From contig CAJBVC010000351.1 of the NCBI GenBank assembly GCA_903958915.1, positions 1 to 8,412 on the forward strand: 8,412 bases of DNA, written 5' to 3'. Each line of letters begins with the position of its first letter. Within the stretch, counting starts at the first letter, position 1. The DNA comes from an uncultured beta proteobacterium. GTDB taxonomy: Bacteria > Pseudomonadota > Gammaproteobacteria > Burkholderiales > Burkholderiaceae_C. Shown in pieces: positions 1 to 7,812 of the stretch. A program made the position numbers and the translations under genes. A model generated the notes under the pieces. The model made no database searches. It saw only the letters and a program-made list of their open reading frames with translations, and was not told the origin of the DNA.

Positions 1-43
1 CGTGCAAATCACCAAAGAAGCACCCAATTACCGTGCTGACTGA
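1..43 (+). CDS. guaB: IMP dehydrogenase, C-terminal end only (partial)
   Basis: Reading from position 2, the frame gives [13 protein letters not shown] and then TGA at 41-43. This closely resembles the C-terminal tail of GuaB (the E. coli protein ends in ...TITKESPNYRLGS). GuaB is the cytoplasmic NAD-dependent enzyme that oxidises IMP to XMP, the first committed step of GMP synthesis. Only 13 residues are visible, so no catalytic part can be inspected. The call is supported by guaA lying just downstream, since guaB and guaA often share an operon. The last 11 bases overlap the start of the following MFS gene. The fragment is short, so identity rests on the tail motif plus context. Confidence 0.85.
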   Translation, partial: VQITKEAPNYRAD

Positions 44-1292
44 AGACCCCATCGCTGCGGCACCGGTTCGGACCGCAGCGATGCGGTTCATCATGATCGC
101 TGTGCTGATCGACATGATGTCGATTGGCCTGATGATCCCGGTGCTGCCCCATATGGTGGGGCTGTTTACCGAGTCCAAGGCCGACCAGGCGTTCTGGTTC
201 GGCGCGGTGTCCTTTGCCTTTGGTATCGCCAACTTCTTTGGCTCGCCGATTCTGGGCGCCTTGTCCGACCGGTTCGGGCGCCGTCCGGTGTTGCTCATCG
301 GATTCTCCGGGCTGGCCTTCAATTTCTTCATGACCGCTGCGGCGACCAGCCTGTGGATGCTGGTGTGGGTGCGGCTGATTGGTGGCGCCATGCAGGCCAA
401 CGTGGCTGTGGCCAACGCCTATGTCGCCGACATCACGCCACCGCAGGACCGGGCCCGGCGCTTTGGTCTGCTGGGCGCAATGATGGGCGTAGGTTTCATT
501 CTGGGCCCAGCGTTGGGTGGCGTGTTGGGCGACATTGATGTGCGACTGCCCTTTGTCGCTTCCGGAACCCTGGCCGTCATCAACTGGATCTATGGCTACT
601 TTGTGCTGCCGGAGAGCTTGCCGGTAGACCAGCGCACACCGTTTGCCTGGCGCAAGGCCAATCCGGTGTCGGCCCTGCGGGGGTTATTTGATCTGGGTGG
701 CGTTGGCCCCCTGGTGGCGGTGATAGCCCTGAGTACCCTGGCGCAGTTCATGTTGCACGCAACCTGGGTGCTCTACACCACCTTCAAGTTTGGCTGGGGT
801 CCGCATGAAACCGGCTTGTCGCTGATGGTGGTGGGGCTAGCCAATGTGGTCATGCAGGGTGTATTGCTCAAACACATCCTGAAACGCATTTCGCCGCAGC
901 GGCTGGCGGTGATTGGACTGTTTACCGCGACGTTGGCCTACACCGCCTATGGATTGGCGCCAGAAAGTTGGGTACTGTTTGTCATCATTCTTCTCAACAT
1001 GCCTGCGTCAGCGACCGGGTCTACACTGCAGAGCATTGTGTCAAGTGCGGCCCACGCCAACGTGCAAGGGCAGACTCTGGGCGCGGTGTCCTCCATCAAC
1101 AGCATGATGGCGATTCTGGCTCCGTTGGCCGGCGCGGGTTTGCTCGCCCTGGTGTCGGACGCGCCCGCAGGCAGTGCCCAGTTGGGTCTGCCGTTGTATG
1201 TCGGCAGTTTCATCCAACTGATCGCCCTGGCCCTGGCGATCTGGCATTTTCAACACCAGCGCGCGCTTGCCGCTGGCACTCCCAAGGTCTGA
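33..1292 (+). CDS. TetA-like MFS transporter (TCR/Tet, DHA1-type)
   Basis: A 419-residue inner-membrane protein of the major facilitator superfamily, probably a proton-coupled exporter with 12 membrane segments. TM1 holds D27 followed by IGLMIPVLP, like the LDxxGIGLxMPVLP start of TetA. Motif A is seen at 75-86 ([12 protein letters not shown]), a motif B-like helix with R114 at about 113-134 (ending AYVADIT), and the antiporter motif C at 154-163 ([10 protein letters not shown]). A longer loop around 195-215 divides the two halves. The GTG start at 33 overlaps the end of guaB; an A/G-rich stretch at 14-20 could be its ribosome site. ATG at 81 (residue 17, just before TM1) is the alternative start. 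The gene ends 5 bases before guaA, so the two are almost surely co-transcribed. Family membership is clear; tetracycline is not shown to be the substrate, and the position in the gua operon makes a purine-related or toxic-analogue substrate possible (inference only). Confidence 0.9.
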   Translation: MLTEDPIAAAPVRTAAMRFIMIAVLIDMMSIGLMIPVLPHMVGLFTESKADQAFWFGAVSFAFGIANFFGSPILGALSDRFGRRPVLLIGFSGLAFNFFMTAAATSLWMLVWVRLIGGAMQANVAVANAYVADITPPQDRARRFGLLGAMMGVGFILGPALGGVLGDIDVRLPFVASGTLAVINWIYGYFVLPESLPVDQRTPFAWRKANPVSALRGLFDLGGVGPLVAVIALSTLAQFMLHATWVLYTTFKFGWGPHETGLSLMVVGLANVVMQGVLLKHILKRISPQRLAVIGLFTATLAYTAYGLAPESWVLFVIILLNMPASATGSTLQSIVSSAAHANVQGQTLGAVSSINSMMAILAPLAGAGLLALVSDAPAGSAQLGLPLYVGSFIQLIALALAIWHFQHQRALAAGTPKV

Positions 1293-1297
1293 TTCTC

Positions 1298-2917
1298 ATG
1301 GCACACCAACGTATTCTCATCCTCGATTTCGGCTCCCAGGTCACCCAGCTCATCGCACGGCGTGTGCGGGAAGCCCATGTTTTCTGTGAAGTGCACCCCT
1401 GCGATGTGACAGACCAGTGGGTGCGCGACTATGCACAGGATGGCACCCTCAGAGGCATCATTCTTTCGGGCAGCCACGCCAGCGTCTACGAAGACGCCAC
1501 CGACAAGGCGCCGCAGGCGGTGTTTGAACTCGGAGTGCCGGTGCTGGGCATCTGCTACGGCATGCAGACCATGGCGCAGCAGCTTGGCGGCAAGGTGGAA
1601 GCAGGCAAGACCCGCGAGTTTGGCTCGGCCCAGATTCGCGCACGTGGCCACACCCGGCTGTTGGATGGCATTCAGGACAGCGCCAACGCCGAGGGCCACG
1701 GTTTACTGGACGTCTGGATGAGCCATGGCGACAAGGTGACCGAGTTGCCACCCGGCTTCAAGCTGATGGCCTCCAACGACGCCTGCCCCATTGCCGGCAT
1801 GGCCGACGAAATGCGCCGCTTCTATGCCGTGCAGTTTCACCCGGAAGTGACCCACACCCGGCAAGGCGCGGCCATCCTCAACCGTTTTGTGCTGGACATC
1901 TGTAGCACCCGGCCCGACTGGATCATGGGCGACTACATTGCCGAAGCGGTAGAGAAGATCCGCTCTCAAGTCGGCGATGAAGAAGTTATTCTGGGGCTCT
2001 CCGGTGGCGTGGACTCGTCGGTGGCAGCCGCCCTGATTCACCGCGCCATTGGCGACCAGTTGACCTGCGTATTTGTAGACCATGGCCTGTTGCGTCTGCA
2101 TGAAGGCGACATGGTGATGGACATGTTTGTCGGCAAGTTGCACGCCAAGGTGGTGCGGGTCGATGCCAGTGACCAGTTTTTGGGGCACCTCGCCGGTGTC
2201 GCCGAACCCGAGGCCAAACGCAAGATCATTGGCCGTGAATTTGTAGAGGTTTTCAAGGCTGCAGCGCTCACCCTGACTGCGCAGGATGCTACCAAAAAGG
2301 GAGCAACTTTCCTGGCGCAAGGCACTATCTATCCAGACGTGATCGAGTCCGGTGGGGCCAAAAACAAGAAGGCTGTCACCATCAAGAGCCACCACAACGT
2401 GGGCGGTCTGCCCGAGCAACTGGGTCTCAAACTGCTGGAGCCGTTGCGCGAACTGTTCAAGGACGAGGTGCGTGAACTGGGTGTCGCGCTCGGTCTGCCG
2501 CATGACATGGTGTACCGCCATCCATTCCCCGGCCCCGGGCTGGGTGTGCGCATTCTCGGCGAAGTGAAGAAGGAATATGCCGACCTGCTGCGTCGTGCCG
2601 ACGCGATCTTCATCGAAGAACTTCGCAATTTCAAGGACGCCGCGACCGGCAAGTCCTGGTATGACCTGACCAGCCAGGCTTTCACCGTTTTTCTGCCAGT
2701 CAAGAGTGTGGGCGTCATGGGCGATGGTCGCACCTACGACTATGTGGTTGCCCTGCGCGCCGTGCAAACCAGTGACTTCATGACCGCAGACTGGGCCGAG
2801 CTGCCCTACGCCTTGCTGAAGAAGGTATCGGGGCGCATCATCAACGAGGTGCGTGGCATCAACCGGGTCACCTATGACGTTTCGAGCAAGCCCCCGGCAA
2901 CGATCGAGTGGGAATAG
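1298..2917 (+). CDS. guaA: GMP synthase (glutamine-hydrolysing)
   Basis: A 539-residue cytoplasmic enzyme that converts XMP to GMP using ATP and glutamine, the last step of de novo GMP synthesis. The N-terminal class I glutamine amidotransferase domain (about 5-205) shows the nucleophile C86 in GICYGMQ and H181/E183 in QFHPEV, the complete triad. The ATP pyrophosphatase domain (about 210-400) has the P-loop SGGVDSS at 235-241. The C-terminal dimerisation and XMP-binding region includes [11 protein letters not shown] (362-372), RHPFPGPGL (407-415) and the terminal KPPATIEWE. The E. coli protein has 525 residues, so the length is normal. The ATG at 1298 is chosen because [14 protein letters not shown] matches the family N-terminus; AAGG at 1284-1287 lies 10 bases upstream. 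The frame stays open further upstream, but that part is a shadow of the MFS gene. The gene follows the MFS stop by 5 bases. No key residue is missing. Confidence 0.98.
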   Translation: MAHQRILILDFGSQVTQLIARRVREAHVFCEVHPCDVTDQWVRDYAQDGTLRGIILSGSHASVYEDATDKAPQAVFELGVPVLGICYGMQTMAQQLGGKVEAGKTREFGSAQIRARGHTRLLDGIQDSANAEGHGLLDVWMSHGDKVTELPPGFKLMASNDACPIAGMADEMRRFYAVQFHPEVTHTRQGAAILNRFVLDICSTRPDWIMGDYIAEAVEKIRSQVGDEEVILGLSGGVDSSVAAALIHRAIGDQLTCVFVDHGLLRLHEGDMVMDMFVGKLHAKVVRVDASDQFLGHLAGVAEPEAKRKIIGREFVEVFKAAALTLTAQDATKKGATFLAQGTIYPDVIESGGAKNKKAVTIKSHHNVGGLPEQLGLKLLEPLRELFKDEVRELGVALGLPHDMVYRHPFPGPGLGVRILGEVKKEYADLLRRADAIFIEELRNFKDAATGKSWYDLTSQAFTVFLPVKSVGVMGDGRTYDYVVALRAVQTSDFMTADWAELPYALLKKVSGRIINEVRGINRVTYDVSSKPPATIEWE

Positions 2918-2962
2918 CCGGTGCCGCAGATCCATCACCCTTGCTGGGTCAGCGCGATGCGC

Positions 2963-2968
2963 AGGAAG
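2963..2968 (+). promoter_or_regulatory. Ribosome binding site that sets the SulP gene start
   Basis: AGGAAG lies 8 bases before GTG 2977. It is the best Shine-Dalgarno match near the 5' end of the SulP gene and favours this GTG over the GTG at 2908, which lies inside the end of guaA and has no comparable site. The rest of the 59-base gap between guaA and this gene (2918-2976) holds only weak short inverted repeats (ACCC/GGGT at about 2937-2949, GCGC/GCGC at 2952-2962) with no T run. Confidence 0.7.
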
Positions 2969-2976
2969 TCCCTCAC

Positions 2977-5190
2977 GTGAGCGTCATCACGGAGATTCGC
3001 GCAGGCCTTGAGACCAGTATTCTGGGAATTTCGACCATCATTGGCCCGGTGCTCTTTTTTCTCGGTATTTTTGGTGTGAACGCCCTGGAGCCCGCTTTGT
3101 GGGCAACACTGGTCACGGCCACTGCCGCGCGCGCCGTGCGATTGCTGACCGGTCAAAGCGCGGCGCTATTGTCAAGCTCACGCGCCGCATCATTGGCAGC
3201 TTATGTGGGTCTGGTGTATCTACTGACCCATGCACTTAGCGATGAGCCGGTGACGGAACATGCCTTCACCACACCCCAGTTGTTGCTGGGGCTGATCGCC
3301 GGCAGTTTGATGTTTGCCCTGGCCAGTGGCCTGGTGCTGTTGTGTGGCATGCTGAAGTTGGGCAATGCGTTCAAGATGATTCCGAGCACGGTGACCGCTG
3401 GCATCTCCAACAGCATCGCGCTGCTGCTGGTATGGCTGGCAGTCAAGCAGGTGGTTCACGAGCCGGCGGCGGTGGCGTGGGTACCGATCGCCATGGTCCT
3501 GTGTCTGTATGGCTGGCCCCGGCTGCAGCGGCGCATCCGCGGGCTCAAGGTTTTTCCGACCGTGTTGATCGCGGTGGCGGCGGGCCTGGCGATGGGCTGG
3601 TTTGCGCAGAATTTGCCGCACACCACCCCCGGATTTCCAACGCTGAGTCTGGCCTGGGTTCCTGTCGGTCAGTGGTACGCCTTCGTGGCACAGACCGACG
3701 TTTCCCGCCTCCTGCTGGTGGCGTTGCCTGGCACAATCACCCTCGCACTGGTGATGATTCTGGAGTCGTTCACCGCAGCCAATCAAATGGAGACACGGAC
3801 TGGCCTGCGCTTTGATGCCAATCGTGAACTCACCGTACTGGGTGGCTCCAACCTGATCAGTGCTGTGGTGGGAGGGGTTCCCTGCACGGCCTCGCCATTA
3901 ATAAGTCTCGCCAACCATGCCTATGGTGGACGCGGGTGGCGGGCAGCCGCGTCCAATTGGTGGATTACCGCAGCTTTGCTGCTGGCGCTGGCGCCGTGGC
4001 TCTTGGTGCTGCCGACGGGAATCGTTGCGGGCTTGTATTTGTTGCAGGCACCGCCGTTGGTGGATCCGGCGTTTGCCAAACGATTGGCCTCGATGCTGCG
4101 CACCCGCCAGTTGCGCCGCGAAGGCACGGGAGACCTTGGCTTTTGGATCACCCTGACAATCACACTGGTCGGCTTCTTTGGCAGCCTGATCTGGGCCTGT
4201 TTCGTGGGAATTGGCCTGTCGTGTCTGGCCGTTTTGCGACGCGTTTCCAACAAGCTCGACGCGCAGTGGGCCTACCTCGACCAGTATCGCTCCCATCGCG
4301 TCAGAACCGCCGGCGCCCTGGCCAGCCTCGAACTCCATAGCCGCAGTGTCGGGATATTGCGGCTGACCGGGCACCTGTTTTTTGGCAACAGCCGGCGTCT
4401 CACCCAGATGGTGGATGAACTGGACCCCGAGGCAACAGCGGTTGTGGTGGACGTCAGCCAGGTGCACGACGTGGACTCCAGTGGTTCAGACGCGCTCAGC
4501 TGGTTGGTCAATGCGCTACGGGAACGCGATCTGACGTTGGTTCTGACGGGACTGCAGCGCACCCCATCCGTCGAGCTGCGTCACACGCTGGGGTCCATCC
4601 AGGGCATTACAACCTGCGCGGATCTGGACCGCGGCCTGGAGTTGTGCGAAGAGCAATTGCTGCAACGCACCCTGGGAAGTGCCACGTCACCCTCCGCCAT
4701 CGCTGTGGAGGACAACGCTTTGCTCAAGGGCCTGAGCAGTGAAGAGATCACCGGAGTTCTGTTGCTCGGAGACCGCCGCAATGTCGATAAAGGCGAGATG
4801 TTGTTTCGCAAGGACACGTTGGCTGACGGGGTATGGTTACTCGAAGCCGGCACGGTCAGCATTCTTTCGGGTGCGGCGGACGATGGATTGGCGTCGCGTT
4901 TGGCGACCTTTGGTCCGGGCCAGTTTGTCGGCGAGATGAGCCTGATCGATGGCCGACCCCGGTCTGCCACCGTCATTGCCGATACGCCGGTACACGCGCT
5001 GCTGCTCGATGCGCATGCCATTACCGCATTGGAGCAGCGCTATCCGGTAGCGGCACTGAACATTACCCGTAATATCGCCCTCGAACTGTCCCGCCGCGTG
5101 CGCAGCAGTTCCGCCTTGATGGCCGAAGCACATACCGAAAAATCGTCCGAATGGGCCAATAGCGCGTTGAGCACCTTGTCGCGTTTTTGA
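2977..5190 (+). CDS. SulP/SLC26 anion transporter fused to STAS and cyclic-nucleotide-binding domains
   Basis: A 737-residue inner-membrane protein with three parts. Residues about 10-422 are a SulP permease with many hydrophobic helices; the SulP-like stretch NRELTVLGGSN...GGVPCTAS lies at about 282-305. Residues about 457-555 form a STAS domain with DVSQVHDVDSSG at 492-503, matching the conserved D-S...DSSG loop. Residues about 585-710 form a cNMP-binding (CRP-like) beta-roll: GQFVGEMSLIDG and RPRSATV (648-666) supply the Glu (E653) and Arg (R662) of the phosphate-binding cassette. No helix-turn-helix follows, so it is not a CRP-type DNA-binding regulator. SulP proteins carry sulfate, bicarbonate, dicarboxylates or other anions; the substrate here cannot be told. 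GTG 2977 is preferred for its ribosome site and because MSVITEIRAGLE starts like SulP proteins; starting at 2908 would add 23 residues without family resemblance. Transcription could continue from guaA, 59 bases upstream. The domain calls are firm; regulation by cAMP or cGMP is inferred. Confidence 0.92.
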   Translation: MSVITEIRAGLETSILGISTIIGPVLFFLGIFGVNALEPALWATLVTATAARAVRLLTGQSAALLSSSRAASLAAYVGLVYLLTHALSDEPVTEHAFTTPQLLLGLIAGSLMFALASGLVLLCGMLKLGNAFKMIPSTVTAGISNSIALLLVWLAVKQVVHEPAAVAWVPIAMVLCLYGWPRLQRRIRGLKVFPTVLIAVAAGLAMGWFAQNLPHTTPGFPTLSLAWVPVGQWYAFVAQTDVSRLLLVALPGTITLALVMILESFTAANQMETRTGLRFDANRELTVLGGSNLISAVVGGVPCTASPLISLANHAYGGRGWRAAASNWWITAALLLALAPWLLVLPTGIVAGLYLLQAPPLVDPAFAKRLASMLRTRQLRREGTGDLGFWITLTITLVGFFGSLIWACFVGIGLSCLAVLRRVSNKLDAQWAYLDQYRSHRVRTAGALASLELHSRSVGILRLTGHLFFGNSRRLTQMVDELDPEATAVVVDVSQVHDVDSSGSDALSWLVNALRERDLTLVLTGLQRTPSVELRHTLGSIQGITTCADLDRGLELCEEQLLQRTLGSATSPSAIAVEDNALLKGLSSEEITGVLLLGDRRNVDKGEMLFRKDTLADGVWLLEAGTVSILSGAADDGLASRLATFGPGQFVGEMSLIDGRPRSATVIADTPVHALLLDAHAITALEQRYPVAALNITRNIALELSRRVRSSSALMAEAHTEKSSEWANSALSTLSRF

Positions 5191-5210
5191 ACGCCGGAGT
5201 TTTCTCCCGG
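5181..5210 (+). terminator. Weak overlapping inverted repeats at the end of the SulP gene
   Basis: Two small hairpins can be drawn. GCGTT (5181-5185) pairs with AACGC (5190-5194) across the stop codon. CCGGAG (5194-5199) pairs with CTCCCGG (5204-5210), with one bulged C and a TTTT loop. They share position 5194 and would compete. No T run follows, so an intrinsic terminator is not well supported; the site could instead be a transcript-end or mRNA-stability structure, or chance. The rest of the gap to 5296 is somewhat AT-richer than its surroundings and shows no convincing -35/-10 pair. Confidence 0.2.
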
Positions 5211-5282
5211 GCACGGTTGGTTACCATAAGCGGTTCGCATGGTGTTGGATGTTTGCGCAGTGTGAAGTGTTGCTCAATTTGA

Positions 5283-5287
5283 AAAGG
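5283..5287 (+). promoter_or_regulatory. Ribosome binding site of the acylase gene
   Basis: AAAGG lies 9 bases before ATG 5297, a normal distance. It supports that ATG, which is followed directly by a positively charged, then hydrophobic, export-type N-terminus. Confidence 0.6.
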
Positions 5288-5296
5288 TAGTTTTGT

Positions 5297-7789
5297 ATGG
5301 TGTGGTTCAAGCGTTCGTTGCAAGCGGTTGGTGTGTTGGTCGGAGCGGGTGTTGTCGTGTCAAGCCTGTATGTACGCAGTGCCTTTCCCGTCATGGACGG
5401 CGTATTGCATGCTCCCGGCGCCATTGCGCCCATTCACATCGAGCGCGATGCCTCTGATGTAACGCATATCAAGGCCGAGTCGGTGCAGGATGCCTGGTTT
5501 GCCTTGGGCTACGTGCATGCCCAGGAGCGCGGCTGGCAGCTGGAGTTCAACCGTCGCGTGATGCATGGAACATTGGCGGAAGTGCTCGGTGCGCCGGCGT
5601 TGGAGACCGACAAGCTGATGCGCACGCTGGGCATTGGGCGCGCCGCCCAGTTTCAGTGGGATGGATTGCCGGCCGAGGGGCGCGAGGCTTTGCAACGTTA
5701 TGCCGATGGCATCAACGCGTTCAACAGGTCGAGCAGCCAGTCTTTACCGCCCGAATTCCACCTTTTGCGCATCAAACCGGGCACCTGGACAGCGCAGGAC
5801 AGCGTCGGCTGGTCGATCATGATGGCTTTGGACCTGGGCGGCAACTGGGGTCTGGAGTTTGCCCGGTTGACCGCAGCACAGCATCTGCCCACTGACCGTT
5901 TGTGGCAGCTGCTCGCACCTTATGGCAAAGAGGCTCCTGCCGCCAAGCTGGACCTGGCAAAACTGTATGCCGAACTGGGTGTTTACAAACCGGTTGTCGC
6001 AGACCAGTCCAAAGATGCTACGAAAACAGGAGCGGCTCACGCAATCCCCGCAAGCGCTAACGGCCTTTTTGATGCAAACCTGCTGGCGCATGCGCAAGAT
6101 TGGTCAAGCCAGTTTGTCGACAACCTCGGAGCCGTGGAGGGCAAAGGCAGCAACAACTGGGTGGTCGCCGGAAGCAATACTGTCAGCGGCAAACCCCTGT
6201 TGGCCAACGACCCCCATTTGGGTTTGAGTGCACCGGCCATCTGGTACTTTGCCAGCCTGCAGGCGCCAGGCTTGAAGGTGGTTGGGGCCACATTTCCGGG
6301 TCTGCCCTTTGTGGTGCTGGGTCGTACCGAAAAAGTGGCCTGGGGCGTGACCAATACCGGCCCCGATGTGCAGGACCTTTATCTGGAGCAATTGCACCCG
6401 AATGACGCCACGATCTACCGTGTTCCGGATGAAAACGGCCAGACCAGTTGGGCCCGCTTCAAGAACCGCCGCCATGTGATCAAAGTCAAGGGCCAGGCGG
6501 ATGTGATTTTCAATGCGCGCACCACGCGCCATGGACCGGTGATCACAGACGCGCAGAAAACCCACCAGGATCTGCTGAACACTGGCAAATATGTGCTGGC
6601 CCTGCGCTGGGCAGCATTGGATTCGGACAACCACACCATCATGGCGGGCGTGCGATCGAATCGTGCGCAAAGCGTGGCCGAGCTCAAAACTGCCCTGGAA
6701 ACCTGGCATTCACCGATGCAGAACTTTGTCATGGCCGATGTCGACGGCGCCATTGCCTACAAGGCCGCGGGTCGGGTGCCGTTGCGCCGTGCCGACAACG
6801 ACATCATGGGTCAGGCGCCCGCACCGGGATGGGAGCCACGCTACGACTGGGACGGCTGGATTGCCGCGGCAGATACGCCGGAAGATGATGGTGCCAAAGG
6901 CTGGATCGCCACTGCCAATCAAAAGATCACGCCAGCGGGCTACAAGTACTTCCTGGGACAGGACTATGCGCTGCCACATCGGTTCGACCGCATTGAGGCG
7001 TTGTTGGCGGCCACCCCGAAGCACGACGCTGCCAGCATGCGACAAATCCACGCCGACCAGCTCTCAACCGCCACCCAACGGTTGCTGCCGGTGCTGCAAA
7101 AAGCGCAGACCGGCCACCCGCTCGGTGCCACCGCGCTGGCTCAGCTCAAGGGCTTTGATGCGGTGATGCGCGCCGATGCTGCTGCACCTTTGATATTTGC
7201 CGCCTGGGCCGACGAAATGGCGCGCGGACTGGTTGAGCCCAAAGTTGGCGCTGCCGCGTTCAAGAGCCTGTATGGCAAACGCCACTTCCGCTTCACAGTG
7301 GAAGAAGCCTTGCTGGGACCCGACCCCTGGTGGTGTGCACCGAAAACCTGTGACGAACAGGTCAATGCGGCGCTGGAACGGGCACTCAACCGCCTCCAGG
7401 CCAGTTACGGCCCGGACATTGCCCAATGGCAATGGGGCAGGGCGCATGTGGCCCGCAGTGAGCACCGGCCGTTCAGCATGGTGGCACCGTTGAACAAACA
7501 CTATGAGGTGCGCACGCCCACTGGGGGTGACGGGTTCACCGTCAATGTGGGGCAGTACTGGCTCCATGAAGAAAAAACACCGTTTGCCAACCGCCACGCC
7601 GCGTCCATGCGCACCGTGTTCGACCTGAGCAATCTGGAAAACTCCCAGTTCATCTACCAGACCGGCCAAAGCGGTCTGGTCTTCTCCAGCCGCTACCAGG
7701 ATATGGCGCAGGCATGGGCCGATGTCAGGTACCGTCCACTGCAGCTCGCGCCCGCCAAGATTGAACACGCAGTGACGCTGACCCCGTGA
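5297..7789 (+). CDS. Penicillin acylase family protein (exported Ntn hydrolase)
   Basis: An 830-residue precursor of the penicillin amidase / acyl-homoserine-lactone acylase family, which hydrolyses N-acyl amide bonds. Basic residues K5 and R6 and a hydrophobic stretch at about 9-25 form a signal peptide or membrane anchor, with no lipobox, so the enzyme should act in the periplasm. The alpha-chain region (about 40-235) has the family's FALGYVHAQERGWQLEF at 68-84. A linker (about 236-284) precedes the self-cleavage site G284-S285 in KGSNNWVV; S285 would be the beta-chain N-terminal nucleophile. D357 and D360 in GPDVQDLYLE sit at the spacing of the calcium-binding beta-Asp73 and beta-Asp76 of penicillin G acylase. 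N476 in SPMQNFVMADVDG is the likely oxyanion Asn. The only two cysteines, C680 and C685, could form a disulfide. The length is usual for the family. Substrate is not predictable: beta-lactams, acyl-homoserine lactones or other amides all occur in relatives. The PaiB-like gene follows after 23 bases, suggesting co-transcription. Confidence 0.93.
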   Translation: MVWFKRSLQAVGVLVGAGVVVSSLYVRSAFPVMDGVLHAPGAIAPIHIERDASDVTHIKAESVQDAWFALGYVHAQERGWQLEFNRRVMHGTLAEVLGAPALETDKLMRTLGIGRAAQFQWDGLPAEGREALQRYADGINAFNRSSSQSLPPEFHLLRIKPGTWTAQDSVGWSIMMALDLGGNWGLEFARLTAAQHLPTDRLWQLLAPYGKEAPAAKLDLAKLYAELGVYKPVVADQSKDATKTGAAHAIPASANGLFDANLLAHAQDWSSQFVDNLGAVEGKGSNNWVVAGSNTVSGKPLLANDPHLGLSAPAIWYFASLQAPGLKVVGATFPGLPFVVLGRTEKVAWGVTNTGPDVQDLYLEQLHPNDATIYRVPDENGQTSWARFKNRRHVIKVKGQADVIFNARTTRHGPVITDAQKTHQDLLNTGKYVLALRWAALDSDNHTIMAGVRSNRAQSVAELKTALETWHSPMQNFVMADVDGAIAYKAAGRVPLRRADNDIMGQAPAPGWEPRYDWDGWIAAADTPEDDGAKGWIATANQKITPAGYKYFLGQDYALPHRFDRIEALLAATPKHDAASMRQIHADQLSTATQRLLPVLQKAQTGHPLGATALAQLKGFDAVMRADAAAPLIFAAWADEMARGLVEPKVGAAAFKSLYGKRHFRFTVEEALLGPDPWWCAPKTCDEQVNAALERALNRLQASYGPDIAQWQWGRAHVARSEHRPFSMVAPLNKHYEVRTPTGGDGFTVNVGQYWLHEEKTPFANRHAASMRTVFDLSNLENSQFIYQTGQSGLVFSSRYQDMAQAWADVRYRPLQLAPAKIEHAVTLTP
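6146..6151 (+). other. Predicted autoproteolytic cleavage site of the acylase (G284-S285)
   Basis: The codons GGC (6146-6148) and AGC (6149-6151) encode G284 and S285. In Ntn hydrolases of this family the precursor cuts itself before this Ser, freeing its amino group as the catalytic base. The following NNWVV is the family signature. The preceding residues, about 236-284, would be the spacer removed or left on the alpha chain; its exact left edge cannot be read from sequence. Confidence 0.8.
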
Positions 7790-7803
7790 TTCGTTCGCAA
7801 AGC

Positions 7804-7808
7804 GAGAG
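7804..7808 (+). promoter_or_regulatory. Weak ribosome binding site of the PaiB-like gene
   Basis: GAGAG lies only 4 bases before ATG 7813, a weak match at a short distance. Translation may partly depend on ribosomes finishing the acylase gene 23 bases upstream (inference). No promoter is seen in the gap. Confidence 0.35.
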
Positions 7809-7812
7809 ATCT

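Noticed and set aside
81..83. ATG at 81 as the start of the MFS gene
   Set aside because: It is possible, since TM1 begins just after it, but there is no clear ribosome site before it; GTG 33 gives a more usual short cytoplasmic tail and a translational overlap with guaB. Not settled.
968..1297. Upstream extension of the guaA frame
   Set aside because: It overlaps the MFS gene in another frame, and the extra residues have no resemblance to GuaA, whose N-terminus is clearly at 1298.
1703..2938. Long open frame (411 codons) on the minus strand opposite guaA
   Set aside because: It lies fully opposite a strongly conserved gene, its protein resembles no family I know, and long antisense frames are common in high-G+C coding DNA.
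2908..2976. Earlier GTG start at 2908 for the SulP gene
   Set aside because: It has no good ribosome site, lies within guaA, and adds 23 residues unlike SulP N-termini; GTG 2977 has AGGAAG at a proper distance.
3220..3786. Minus-strand open frame of 188 codons opposite the SulP permease
   Set aside because: It is rich in Gln, His and Arg, a typical composition for the reverse of membrane-protein codons, and sits inside a well-supported gene.
5191..5296. Promoter for the acylase gene in the 106-base gap
   Set aside because: No pair of boxes close to TTGACA and TATAAT at proper spacing could be found; a short direct repeat AGTGT at 5259-5263 and 5266-5270 is too small to mean much.
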